Source of the DNA: Latrodectus hesperus
Lineage: Eukaryota; Arthropoda; Arachnida; Araneae; Theridiidae
Reading direction: 5' to 3'
Assembly (NCBI GenBank): GCA_037975125.1
Contig: CM075862.1
Coordinates: 15,453,125-15,517,124, forward strand
Length of the DNA stretch: 64,000 nucleotides
The notes under the pieces are model-generated. The model was not told the DNA's origin. It saw nothing but the letters and a program-made list of their open reading frames with translations, and did not search any database. The number at the start of each line of letters is the position of its first letter. The stretch's first letter is position 1. Shown here one piece after another: positions 1 through 12,956 of this stretch. The position numbers were made by a program, and so were the translations under genes.

Positions 1-2178
1 TTTAAATTAGAATATAAAATTTGTGATGCAACTTGTACACATCTTTTAATGGCATCATAATAAATAGAAATATTCCTAATACAAAATATTTCTTTAAATA
101 TAAATATTCGTTACACGAAAGCTAACGTTCACGTTTCTAAAAATCATTCACAATATTTTAAAAAAATAAAACTTCGATGTCAACTTAATATTACATAGAA
201 ATAATCTTTATAAAATACCTATATTATGGGTAATGCTAACGATATTTTTAAACTCCGTAAATTGAACGATAGTTTTAAGAAAAGAATGCAGCAACTGTTC
301 AGGATTGCAGAATTATTTTCGTATGCGGTGTTGAAGAGGAAGAAGATAAGAATTGTTTGGAGAATGGAGGTTCACAGCTTATCAAAACCGTCAGAACACC
401 AGAATTTCTCGGAAAAGGAGGGTGGGGCGACATTCCGTGGCCTCTCCCGGGGAATCTGCGGAAGTAGGCTCTGTAATCAGACACCAGAAAGCAAGGGAAT
501 GCGACAACAAAGGTCACACACACAGACAGGGTTCCCTGAACTTGTTTTTTCCGGCCGCTACACACCCACTTGGGAGCAAAGATCCAAATGGTGCAACATC
601 CAACGTTTAGTCTTAAAAATTCAGCTATTTTCAAGGAATTCTTCATTGTGTGCATTATAAAAAAACATTTTAGAAGTTTAAATTAGTTTCCAAAACATTA
701 TGACATTCACACCTAAAATGAGAATCGAATTTGTGAACTATACAACGGAAGCCAGAGCTGAAATTCAGGTGAAATGTATTGAATAAAAAAGTGAATTTTC
801 TGAGTTCACAACTTGAAAATTAAATCACGGATTTCAATCAAAAACAATTTTGTTTGAAAAAAGAGTTTTTGGGAGAGGGGGGGGGGATTGTGAATCGGGA
901 CACCAGTACAAATGCTAATACCACAGGAGAGAAACTTACTAATTGCTATCCTAGAAAACAACTGCCTTAATGACACTATCAGAATTATATTTCTTTCAAT
1001 TTAGTTGTTTCTTTGTAATTACAAATAGATAATAATCTGATAAGGACACAAGAAACAAATAAGAGGCATTGAAACAAGTTTTATCTTTTTTTCTTTTTGA
1101 ATATGAAGTTTCAGTATAAGCATTAAAAAAAAAGTTCATATGATGACTCCGCAATCTTAATAATATTTCTGAAAGCGTTGTTAATTTTAGATGACGATAC
1201 TTTGCTTAGTTCGGAATTTTTTTATCCGAAAAAATTTCACATGCAAGTCTCGATTTCTTTTTTAACAATGGAATGGGAACAGAAACATTTTTAACACTTT
1301 GTCTCGATGAATTATTTGGGGCTGGATCTTTTAAATGAAAGTAATTCACGAAGATCATTCTATATTCAATTTTATTTTCTTTAAAAAAAAAATTCACTAA
1401 ATCCTAGTTTCAAATTCATTTTAGAAAAACATTTTTGAGTCTAATACCATTTTATTTTTCACATTTTTTAAATACAATAGAATTCTAATTATCCAAACAT
1501 TGTTTATCCGAATAGCTAATTATCCGAAGTGCTTCCAGAATTTCAAATAATAACTGACCGAAGAAGAGAAGAAAAATGATAAAAAGGAAAAAACTCAAGA
1601 AAAAGAAAGGTAAGAAAAGGGAGAAGATGAGCATGACGTATCTCTTGAGGAATTCAGAAACATTCTTTTGAAAATTCTTGGATATTCCAAAGTTAATGCT
1701 AAAGGTATAGGAGAATGGGTTATGATTGAGACCTCAAATTGCAAATTGATAGTCAACTTATTTAAAGTGTCTATTAAGAAGATGATCTTAATATCCAATT
1801 TGAAGCAGACACGGAAATATCAGACAGTATAACATTTGCCGGCTTTGAAATGGATCAAGCGTCAGCCCAAGCGGATACGAGACTTGGCTGCCCGAAAAAG
1901 GCAGCGAAACAGCTTATTCTGAACAGAAATCAGTGCAGATATATGCGACATTGATTCATATCATTAAGTTGTGGTAATGAAATTTATACAAAAGAAAGAC
2001 AACTATAGATTAAGATTTAATTTCATAAATCTAAGTTTGCTCATGACTGATTAATAATGATGCCCCATTCAAACATCTTCATGAGATAATAAACAGGATA
2101 GGTACTCTAGAATTAATAGATAAGTTCGCTGTTCTACGGAAATGTTTACTCCCACAAAGGCTAATTTGAAAGGATATC

Positions 2179-2279
2179 GGTTTAAAATAGATTCCGGAAA
2201 ATTGCAAACATCCATGTGGGAGTCGAACTCGCATACTGTTGAACAGAAGGACATCTCTGGCCACTTAGATACGAGCTCG
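2179..2279 (-). mobile_element. SINE family 1 head relic
   Basis: It retains tagattccgg, aaacatccatgtgggagt, a B-box variant GAGTTCGACTCCC on the minus strand and the terminal CGAGCTCGT. It is old and partial. Confidence 0.5.
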
Positions 2280-3539
2280 ACTTATCAGCAGTGAATGATT
2301 GCACACATGGGATAATTTGACTGAAATGCAAAATTTAAATGGATTCCAACCCTAAATATCCATCATAACAATACATGAGGATCGCACGGATTGTTGGATT
2401 TGAAAGCTAATGATCCGACCATTCAGCTCGACTCATACTTAGAGATGTTTCATTCAAGCAGTACGGAGCAAAGGAAAATAGATCTTGTACTTCGAAATTA
2501 ACCAATAGAGTTTATGGAATGTGCGAATGCTGTCTACTTCTTTTATAAATACCTTTTATATCCAGAAGATATGTCATAAATGCTACAAAAACGTCGTTTT
2601 GTTCTTTAGGCAGCAAAACTCAGAATGGATTTGAAGTTATGAAATTCTTTCATCGATTTTGAAATTGCATAAAATACATTACTTATGTTTAATTACAAGG
2701 AATCTGTAAAACACTAAGCTTGAAATGATAAAAAATTTTAATTAAGCGTTTTATATAAAGCAATTTTTATAAGAGTGTTGCTTTGTCCTATCCTCAAATC
2801 TTCACAGCATGAAGCTTAAAAGCTATAGTAAAATTAGGCTTAAAATTCATTGTTTATGGCAGTTCAAAAAAGGTAAAGAATTTTCAAATGAAAATTCTCA
2901 GTAGATTCAATATACGTGATTAAAGTCTAGACATTAAATCACACACCACACGGCACCTCGAATGTACCTTTACTACGGTACGATTATTCAGAGACGAAGT
3001 AAAATAACAAATTATACATGCACCAAAATGAATTATAGAACAATCACTTATTCATACGAATATCCGAACTATAAAATAGGCACAATTTTTAATTTATTAT
3101 GAACATTCAGAGACAAGATATAGCAGAAATATATGACGATCAAAATAATGAGAAAATAACTTAATGGAAAAATCACTCTTCATAAAGAAACTGAATTTTA
3201 GCATTAATTTGTAGCATCACAGAAAATTTGCTTTCTTTAAAAATTTTCGAACTCTAATCCAATTTAAAACATTAACATACAGAGAAATAAATATCATTTC
3301 TAAGTTAACAACATAAATCGATACATTTCTGTAATGGGCGCGGCGCAGATTACATTGAGAGTTAGCGGATTTTATTCTTTGTTCTACAGGGCTAACATGA
3401 TTCGTTCGTTGTGAAAAAGACGATATTTCCAAAAGTACACACATATGAAAGACATGAAAAGAACCACAAATTCACCAAGACCGTCTTGTGGCTGCTTACC
3501 ACAAGAAAAAACTCCCGCCAAATTGTCCGGTTAGTGGTG

Positions 3540-3723
3540 GTCGCTATAGTAACAATAGCTGTTCATTTCAGTTAGGATTTTAAAGGTTTTAAGAATCAGT
3601 GGTATTTAGGATAGTACTTCGTGTTATTTTCAAGGCATTCGATAAGTCAAATTTTCCTTACTGAAAGCTTTTTTTTTTAAATTCTTCTGTCGAAAATGGA
3701 ACATGTTTTGTTACCAAGGCAAC
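3540..3723. promoter_or_regulatory. Two RFX X-box-like motifs
   Basis: GTTACCAAGGCAAC at 3710-3723 fits the X-box consensus GTNRCC(N0-3)RGYAAC fully, and GTCGCTATAGTAAC at 3540-3553 fits with one mismatch. RFX factors bind such sites upstream of ciliary genes. An ATG lies at 3696 but its frame closes after 18 codons. No gene is recognisable here. Confidence 0.25.
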
Positions 3724-6700
3724 AGACGAATCGGTGGGAGTTATTCGTGTAGTAGACAGATAATATTCCAGGTTATGGAACGAGTCCATTATCTATCCGA
3801 TAGAGTAAGGCAATACGAGGTTAGTACCATCGAAAACGAGGGAAGGAAGAAACATTTTTTTGCTAGTTCGATTCTTTCCCAAAATATTTTGTAGTGGTAT
3901 CGGCAATTTAAAGACTAATTATTTCTTACAAAATTTTATCGTCTGGATGTGTGTAGTGTCATCAAAAGGGTACATAATAAGCCTTTGTATAGAACTTGTT
4001 GAGATTCAGATGTACTTTTGAAAATAGAGCATTTTGAAAAATAAATTTTTCATTTATGCTAAACCAGATTTTTTTTAAAAAATAACAATTTACACGAAAA
4101 TAAGGTTTAGAAGTTTAATTCCGCTATAATTTACAATAATATTTTCGGATAAGCCTTTTCTGTTATTAAGACTAAAAATCTCGTCGCCAAACATTTTACT
4201 AAAATCATAAGCGTTTCACACGCAATCGCCATTTTTTTTTTCAAAATTTTAGATTTGATGGTCGAATTTTCAACAACTGTCAAAGTCTTTGGAAGCGCGC
4301 TTGTTACATTGAAGAACATTTCATTAGAAAAGTTCTAAATATACAGATTATTCTTTGAAACATTAGCGCTACTATAATTGATAGTATCAATCCAAATACT
4401 TTTGCTTACCTGTAGTATTCGCATTTAAATATCTGAATTATAATTTCAATCTACCAAGTTGGATCGTTGATCTTTTTATTTACATTTAAATTATCGAGGA
4501 TTACAAATGGATAGAAATTACATTGACAGGTTTTTTGGTTGCCCCACTATATAAGGTGCCATTACTTCCGCCGCTTGAGCTAAGGGGTTAACATTGACAG
4601 GATTCAATCAAATTCTCATATCGTGTGAAAGCACAGTTGAAAAAAAAAATAAAATAAAAAACACTAGCCTATAGTATTTATTTTGTGTGGCAGTATGTTT
4701 GATTATGATTATTTTCTAAAATTTATCAATATAAAACATGCAATTTTCATTCTATGAGAAACTTCAAAATTATTAAGAATCAAGAATTATTCTAATACTT
4801 GTATGTGCAAAGAATGAGACCTTATATTTGCAATTTCTCTCAAATAAGTTTAAATCTTCAATTCATCATTAAAACTAATAACTCGAAACTATATCATTTC
4901 CATATTGGATTCCCTGTAGGTTCCACTTTTGTGTGCAAGCCTTCGTTAGACTTCGAGTGCAAAAATGTGAACGTTGATTGAGAAACCCTATTGCATTCTG
5001 TAACAAATTGATGAATTTTACCTTCTATAATTTTTGTATGTGATTTACATCTTTTCTTTTTGGTGTATACTCTTCTTTATGAAATTTTAATATTTTTCTT
5101 ACATATTTTAATATTTTTTAATATTTTATATTTTAATATAAATATATAATTTAAAATTATTTTTTATTTATAATCTTCAATAAGTGAGTGTATTATTTAT
5201 TCTCATAAATGATTCGGAAAACAAGGTCCTCATGGTTCTAGCAAGCGGTTACAGTAACCAGCAGAGGAAGCAAAGGCAATCCGCGGAAGGGGGGGATGAA
5301 GGGCGGGAAGCGGTGAGGATAGCTGGAATCCATCAATAAAACGACACTAACAGCGGAAACGCCCTTCCAGACAAAGCGGCAACATCGCCCCGGCACAATT
5401 AGCACCGGAAAAAAAGACGGGTTGGGCAACGAAGCGGGCAATAAATAACCAATTTTGTTGAGACAAAGAAGCGCGCGTAAATACTCATTAGTTCGCCATA
5501 TTGGAAAATAGCTGAATAATAATAATCCCAAACAAAACGCAAATTTTCATACAAACATGACATTTTGAACATCGAAGTGAAAACCATTTAGAGCGAAATT
5601 AAAACAAAAATTATCGAAAGTTTTCCTGAATTCCCAGTTATAACATTCAAAATCAGGAATTAAAATCTATTATTACAATTTAATTTAGATATATTTATTA
5701 TTCAGAACGCTAATCAAACAGTTAAATTAGAGACTTGATTTTGTGTCAAAGTTATAATCAGCGACAATTACACACAACAATAATTCAATACAACCGAACT
5801 GATTTCTTTGAAATGGAATCCATTCTGAAATAACTTGTCAGAATGGTTTCGGGTCAGATATAACAATGGCAAAAAAGCAAATAAATAAATTGAATTCTAA
5901 ATACGATGCTCTCGGAATTTTAAGTAATACATTTTCGAATTGTTTCCAATAGAGTATTGAAAAAATCATACGGAAAATAAAAACTTTTTAATTTATATAA
6001 TGATAGTTTAAAATATACACGCGTAATATAAGCTTTCTTCATTAATTTTTTTTTTTATTATTATTTTTGCTTTTTTTCTTCCTTTTCTTTCCTCATCAAA
6101 ATTAGCTTTTGATTTTTTAAAGGGGGAAAAACTTCGAAATTTGCGCTAAACTCCAATTTCGAATTCTGTTTCGAACTGTTCGAAATTCGAGTTAAAACTC
6201 GATCTAAACAAAAATCATTAAACTTGATTAAATAAAATAAAAATTAAACCTCGAGTTAAACAAAAATTAAGATTCGAGCTGAGTAAAAATCGTAACTAAA
6301 AACGTACAATTCTTAATTGCAATGAAGATGAGCAACTTTCTTTTAATTGAAGAAGGCTTAGTTAACAAAAATGATGACAACGCAAGTTTAAAATAAACTA
6401 ATAATTATAGAAAACTTATAATTTATCTTAATTTTCTTTTCTTACTTTAATAACGAATTTTAAAAAAGTGTCATTATAAAACGTAATACTTTCTCTGCGG
6501 GAAATATTCATAAAGTTAAAACTCTGGCTTTAATGTCGTCTCTTTAGAATGTATTAAAATTTATGACATATTAAGTTTAAAAAAATTATCAAGCACAAAT
6601 ATTAAACATTGCAATAAAAAAAGATAAAAACATTACATTCCAAAGTTTTCCCAATATAGTTGAAAAGTAAAAGAATAATTTTATAAATTATCAATAATTA

Positions 6701-6750
6701 TAAAAAAAAATTATTATTCAAAATAAATAATATTATACAATTTAAATTAT

Positions 6751-6808
6751 AAATGATTTTGATCAAGAAAATATTATATATTTAGTATTTTATTGATCAA
6801 AATCATTT
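6751..6808. repeat. 23-base inverted repeat (hairpin, MITE-like)
   Basis: Arms 6751-6773 and 6786-6808 are complementary at 22 of 23 positions around a 12-base loop. The core is aaatgattttgatcaa and its complement. Looser complementarity extends outwards on both sides, giving a fold-back of roughly 110 bases. Confidence 0.7.
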
Positions 6809-6849
6809 TGTGGTAATTATAAAGTTAAATTATATATAGTTCCATTGTT

Positions 6850-7200
6850 TTAACAAACTTCTAGTAAATCTAATTTAAATGCTCTTGGTTGAAATTTGAA
6901 AAAATTGTTAATGTATTCATGAAGCACAAACACACAGTGTATGCGAGCCCCGAACTGTACCTTATGCTTAACAGGATTTTGGAATACTCGCCTATCACCC
7001 AGCATTTCATCATTTTGGTCCAAGGTCAGTTGGTGAGGTGACTCCTGAGCTGGCACTCTACTCTCCACATATACAGCACACCAGCGGAAGGACTTTCGAT
7101 GTCAGATTAGAATGGACACGGAGCTCCAGCAACCCAGTGAGGGTGAATGTGGTCACCCTCCCAATCACTGTCTGCAGGCTCATTCATAAAGTATAGAAAC
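6850..7200. repeat. Unclassified repeat-like, GC-richer stretch
   Basis: It contains a GC-richer run with gagctggcactctactctcc, acagcacaccagcggaagga and ggagctccagcaacccagtg. It does not fit the two SINE families defined here but looks like the 3' part of a mobile element. The open frames in it carry no known motif. Confidence 0.35.
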
Positions 7201-7217
7201 TTCAAATATCTTACACT

Positions 7218-7396
7218 GGTTAGGTTGGTTTGTCGCCCTACGGTCACTTTTTACTCACGAGAGTTAATTAGACCGGGAGTTGCAACTTAAAAAAAAAGTT
7301 GATATACAACCACTACAAACACACAAAGCCAAAGAAGGATTCGAAGTCATGATTTGTTGAAACGAAGGCAAAATCTCTAACTATTTACTCTATTCT
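7218..7396 (-). mobile_element. SINE family 1, diverged copy
   Basis: It shares ggtttgtcgcc, gttaattagaccggga, accactacaaac and ggattcgaagtcatg with the family in order. An A-rich insert and many substitutions suggest age. I find no duplication. Confidence 0.7.
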
Positions 7397-8596
7397 GGAG
7401 TTAAGAATAAAGGAAAGAAAAAAGTAATCTAAGCAAATAGTCAATGTTTTTATGAAACAGTAACAGGTATATAAAAATACAAATGTACAAATAAAAGTTG
7501 ATTAAAAAAATGAGTATTAAACATTTAAATACTTTTTGTTTGTTGTATTCTATGTTTTACAATCTTTATTCTAATCTTTCTAGCTGTTATTGATTTTTAT
7601 CTGCCATAAGAAAAAATAATTTAAAAAAACATTTAAAAACTAAAAAATTACTTTAACAAAATATATACAGGTATAAAATATATATTTAAAAACATTTGGA
7701 CAGAATAAATACCGTATCAGTTGATAAGCATTTTGTGAAAAAGATTAATCAAAAATTGAATATGGCATTTTTATGCATATAACATATATAAGATGACTAT
7801 TTTAAAGAACATAATTTTAATCTCTAGTAAAGAAAAATTATAGATTCAAGGAATTAAAATACTAAAGATTATTTAAAAAAAAGTAGTTGAAAAAGTTGCA
7901 CGGTTAGAGCCACTTGAACACATGTTTACGTCTGCATAAAAACGATAAACATTTTAAAACGCTTGCTCTTTGAAATTGACGTCGCCATTACCAACGATTA
8001 AAAGAATTATGCCCGCCTTATTTTAATACTTTAAAAAAATATATTTTCCAAATGAACAATTGCAGCGCACTATTCAAAATCATTCTAATTCAGAAACACA
8101 AGGAGTCATAATCAAACTTCTAATTTATTTTATTATTTTGTACATTTTTGAATTTTTTTATTTTAAATAGCATTTCTTAAAAAGAAAAATCTAAGACAAA
8201 TATAAAAATAAGAATCATATCAAAAAAATAAGATGAATTACATTAATGTTGAAAAATATATGTGTAAAAGAATATTTCTTGTTCCATCAAGTTAGAGCAA
8301 ATTCAATTGAGCTTCCTTAGAAACTCTAAGTTTTATATATCAAGCAAGACCATAGCATTACTGTGCTTGGAGGGTATCGGAAAATAAAAAAAAATTCTGC
8401 AATGTAGATGGCAACGTGTTTTGTTTATTTTTTAAAACTTGTGTTTATTTTTTAAAAAATCGAATGGTTGATATTCTCGAAGTACAACGACCCTCTTTAG
8501 AATCTCGTGTAAATAATTACTTAGAGAGGTCTTCTATATTAAGTCAATATAATCTTTATGAATAGCCATTAATTTCATAAGAAAAGAAAATTTTAA

Positions 8597-9152
8597 GGTT
8601 GGTTGGCAAGGTTTTATGGCGCAAAAAAAGTGGACATGTTGCGCCAAAAACAGGATTTTTGTAATTATTTTTTAAAACCCAAACATTAACTTAAAAAATA
8701 AAAACAAGTATGTAGTAATCTTAATATCACAAGTTATAAAATATAAAAAACACAAAATATCAAAAACATATAAAATTTTAAAATTTATAATACAGATTAA
8801 ATATAATGTAAAGAAACCTACTGCCCTCAAAAAAGCGAATAGGTTTTTGTGGGGTGCCATCAAGATTTAATTCACTCAAGAACCAATGTCTGGTGTGAAA
8901 CGCGTGTGTCCGATACGAAGGCGAGTCAAAGGTACGGAAATGGCACTTCGTAACGGTAAAACTGATGATGGAATGACAAATAGAAAGATGGCACGCGTTT
9001 GTTGGAGACCTGCATGTTCCAGAACTCCTGCCAGAAAGAATAAATGAGCTTTTTTACAACCTTTCTCACATCTAGAAGAGGGACAGTTGAAGGAAGTAAA
9101 GACGATGCAGCTTTGGGAGCTGCATCAGCTATTTCACTGCCCTCAAGAAGAA
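8597..9152 (-). mobile_element. 5'-truncated LINE 3' end (family with terminal stem-loop), copy 1
   Basis: On the minus strand from about 9135 I read LEGSEIADAAPKAASSLLPS, YSFWQEFWN, and in a shifted frame PLTRLRIGHTRFT. These are the end of an RNase H domain and the LTRLRIGHTR block of jockey-like LINEs. The 3' end reads TGGCGCAA, about 15 bases, TTGCGCCATAAAACC, then a CCAACC repeat at 8597. Frameshifts and stops show decay. Confidence 0.8.
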
Positions 9153-9313
9153 AATACTAAAAATCATACACCAATTTTAAAAAATGTCCAAAAAATGTTC
9201 AACCAAAACTTGAAGTCCTTTTCTACAATTCTTTGTGATCTTCAATTACATAAATAATTTTCGAGAAATGCAAGATATGTTTTAAGTTTAAAAAACAGTA
9301 AAAAAAAAAACTA

Positions 9314-9318
<5 letters not shown>

Positions 9319-9378
<60 letters not shown>
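9319..9378. repeat. (TA)n microsatellite
   Basis: About 30 uninterrupted TA units. Confidence 0.98.
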
Positions 9379-9379
<1 letters not shown>

Positions 9380-10893
9380 CTATTACCATTTTACAGCTTC
9401 ATTTTAAATAGAGTTCAACAGTCAGTTCATAGCAGTATTAACTTTATAGTTTGATTTCTTCCAATTCTTTTCCCAGCTAACAGAAGATTTTACCTCAAGA
9501 GAATTACAACCATTAAAATGATCCAAATCTATATACGAATGAGAGAGAGGTTTTCAATTTTCCAATCCGGAAAAAAAAAAAAAACTTGTCGTTTAGTTGG
9601 TTACTCTCGATCAAATGTTTCTGATAAAATAATTTATTCTGGCACTATGAAAATTCATGCTTAATCTGAATATTCCACAAACATTCATTCTCGTAGAACA
9701 ATAAAAAGGCGATACTTTCGATCAACGGTCATTTTTTTCACGAGTGCGAAGTACACCGAAACTCAACAAACAATTGGCAAACAGGAGAGAGAGAGAAAAA
9801 AAAACATGCTAAAACAAACATGAGTTAACATAATAATAACAAATGAAATGCAATATGCTTAAACAAATATCTTTTAACAAATGGGTCATTTTAATAAAAA
9901 AACTGTTTCGATCTTTAATACAGCAAATGCTCTTTTATCTTAATCTCAATAAAACTTTTTAAAGTTAAATGTGTAAATTTTCGGAAAAGTGAAATTAAAA
10001 TGTGTAATATTCAAACCAACAAACTATTGACCTAAGCGCTAACTATTCGGCTGCTAGTTCGACGGATATCTTTCACAAAATCAAGTCATTTTCCCATATA
10101 ATAAACAAACAGAATTAGATATCATTTTCGATACTAAATAAAAGACACAGAAATGAAATAGTAATCGGACTTTTGATTATACTAATCGAACTCCTTTAAT
10201 CCAAATTAAGATTGCATTTACTAAAATTATGTATACATTAAGTAAAGATTTGCTGTTGGTACTTTATATTTTGTGAAACCTTTTTTAATAAATACAAAAA
10301 TATGAGCTTTATAAACTTGATAAAATAAGGATAAGTAAACATGATGAAAATATTCATTTAAATAGAAAACATTTCTACATTATTGTAACACTTTTTACTT
10401 CATCTGACATTTTATATTTTTGACTAAATAAATATTTTAATTCATCCATATACATTGAAATCATAAATCTTTACTTAATATTATGATATAAAATTAGTGC
10501 ATTATATGAAAATATTTTACATTAATTTCATATTTAAAAAACATTAATAGACAAGTGACCCAAATGTAAAACAATTTATTTAATATATAGTAATAAATAA
10601 TTTAATTTATAGTTGTGAATTAATTTAATAGAATCTATATGGTTTTAATAATAGACACTACATCTGATAACCATTGTAAAATACAAATTACTCTATACTT
10701 ATAATTAAATAAATTAAAATCTAATTTTCCTAACAATTTGCAAAAAAAATTATGCATAACTTTTTAAAATTGTTTATTCTCTTGGATGAAACAGAACTTT
10801 TTAACTAAATAGTAAGTGCACATAAACATGAAAAAAACTTCACTCACTGTTTGATAGCTTTTTTGTTGCTGATGATATATTCCATGGCAGGAC
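9379..10893. other. AT-rich, nothing recognised
   Basis: Apart from short A- and GA-rich runs (about 9545 and 9785) I see nothing. 11222-12762 and 7400-8596 are the same in character. Confidence 0.5.
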
Positions 10894-11221
10894 CAAATAG
10901 ACTGGCATTTATAATTTAAAAATGGACTCTGAACCACTACAAACACACAAGTTTGAGATGGGAATTAAAACCATTGAACTAAACGCCAGAGCAGTAGTCG
11001 TCTAACTGAAACTCAGCAGAGCTTTAGATAGCATTTCAAATAAATGTTGGTGATTCAATCTTTTGTGCCTAGACACGTATGTGGATGATTTTTTCCACAT
11101 AAGGATTAAATAAACACAACTTATAATTTAAAATGGACTCTGAACCACTACAGACACACAAGCTTGAGGTGGGAATCAAACCCATAGAGTTGACGGCCAT
11201 CCAGCTGACCACTCAGCAGAA
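10894..11221 (-). repeat. Two related partial SINE family 1 copies in tandem
   Basis: Units at about 10894-11018 and 11118-11221 both carry ataatttaaaaatggactct-like sequence, gaaccactaca, acacacaag and a degraded B box. They share changes not seen in other copies of the window (tggactct for tggattcc, cacacaag for catccatg). They are therefore a subfamily pair or a local duplication. Confidence 0.65.
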
Positions 11222-12757
11222 CTTGAGACAAAGGATAGTTTAACCTCTGATGTTCGTATTAAATTCCCATACACAAATCTCTTCTTATTCCAAACAATGA
11301 TTGAGGGAGGGTTTCATGAGCTTTTCAGATGCAGAATTTTAAACTGTTTTTCATTTTGTGATACTAAGATCTAATAAAAACAAAATCTTTCGATAAGTTT
11401 TTCAATGCATATTCATTTTGTTTCAAATATTTCTGCATTAATTTGCATACATAAATATTAATTTTATACAAAAGTCACCTTACAATATTATAACAGTGAG
11501 ACAACACATTGCTCAGAAAATATACTTTACGCAAGTAAACCTGCTTTTTGTAACATCAAGCATCCTGTTTTCTTCTAAAATTAAAATAACTTCACACTTA
11601 TTTTCAAAAGCTATATTTCTGAATATCATTTTCTAACTATGCATTTCCAAAGTATAATTTAAGCCAGAAATTACTACCACTAATAACTTTTAAATGAACT
11701 TGTTGGTACAAACTAATATGCTAATTATACACAATGTTAGTATGTAAATATAATTAAGTACCAATATCATATTTTATTACAACTTTAGAAGTATTTTTAT
11801 GACATAGGCAAAAAATTACACTATAATTATCACAGCCACTAGGATAAAATATTTATTTTGCTATTCCCTTAATAATATACCAGATATCCTCAAATCCAGA
11901 CCAGGATCAGAATTATTAAATTAGATTAAATCAGAAATTCCCAAATCTTCTTTATATACACCTCTTTTAAACAAATAACTTCCTTCAGAAACTTAATAAT
12001 ATTTATCTCTATATATACAGCATACAAATTAATTATACTTGCATAATATTTTACATGAATTATAAATAAATTATTACCATTTAATTATAATAATTTAATT
12101 ATAATTCACATAAGTCCAATATTAATATGGCAACTTTGTTTCATGCAATTTTTTATGATTGGCCTGAAATTGTATGTTAAGTCACATCTTACACAGCAAA
12201 TACATATTCATCAAACAGCTTTATATTAAAACTCTTCATAGATAAAATATGTCTAAAAATTTAGTTATATAAGTATTACATACTATATACTTAGCATAAT
12301 CTGAAAAATATTTATTCATAAATAATTGAATTTTATGAAGGAAATATTCATAAGCTAATTGCAATAATCATAGTTATAACTATTAATAATGTATAGAGTA
12401 AAATGAGTTAAAAAATTTCCAAATAGTTATAATTAAATATTAAATTATTCATATAAAAATATACCTATCACAATTGATTACTAAAAGTTCCCCAAAAATG
12501 TATTTGATTTAATCTATCAGATTTAAATATAATTGATTAATAAAAACTAGCTCAAATGTCATTTATTATATTGTAACAACTATTTCAAATGAAACTTTTA
12601 TAGTTGAATTTACATGTGTGCAACATATTAAACTATAAATTAAAATTTGTCATTTCATTTACCAATAGTTTTTAAAATTTTTATGAATGTAACAATATGA
12701 AAAATAAATGAAATTCTTTTATAAATGAAAAAAAGCATATGAATGATACAAATTTGT

Positions 12758-12762
<5 letters not shown>

Positions 12763-12844
<82 letters not shown>
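12763..12844. repeat. (TA)n microsatellite
   Basis: About 41 units in the presumed PSKH1 intron, 113 bases after the donor. It creates a false poly-Ile/Tyr reading frame. Confidence 0.98.
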
Positions 12845-12847
<3 letters not shown>

Positions 12848-12956
12848 AAAAATTATTATTTTCTATTTATATCCATTTTATACAACAAATTTTAGTACTA
12901 AATAATAAAGATAAGCATTTTGTATTTTATGTAAATAAATATAAAAAGATACTTAC

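Larger units (their letters stand above)
1..6749. other. AT-rich stretch left of the PSKH1 exon, no gene supported
   Basis: This is presumed PSKH1 intron or flank. I see no kinase-like exon on the minus strand. Worth noting: GC-richer islands at about 400-600 and 5225-5440, a stretch with repeated tatccgaa at 1495-1535, a SINE relic at 2179-2279 and X-box-like motifs at 3540-3723. Short open frames here have no recognisable motif. Confidence 0.5.

Noticed and set aside
226..660. Overlapping open frames on both strands (144, 118 and 85 codons)
   Set aside because: No recognisable motif, no splice context and frames open on both strands at once. This is better explained by local GC-richer composition.
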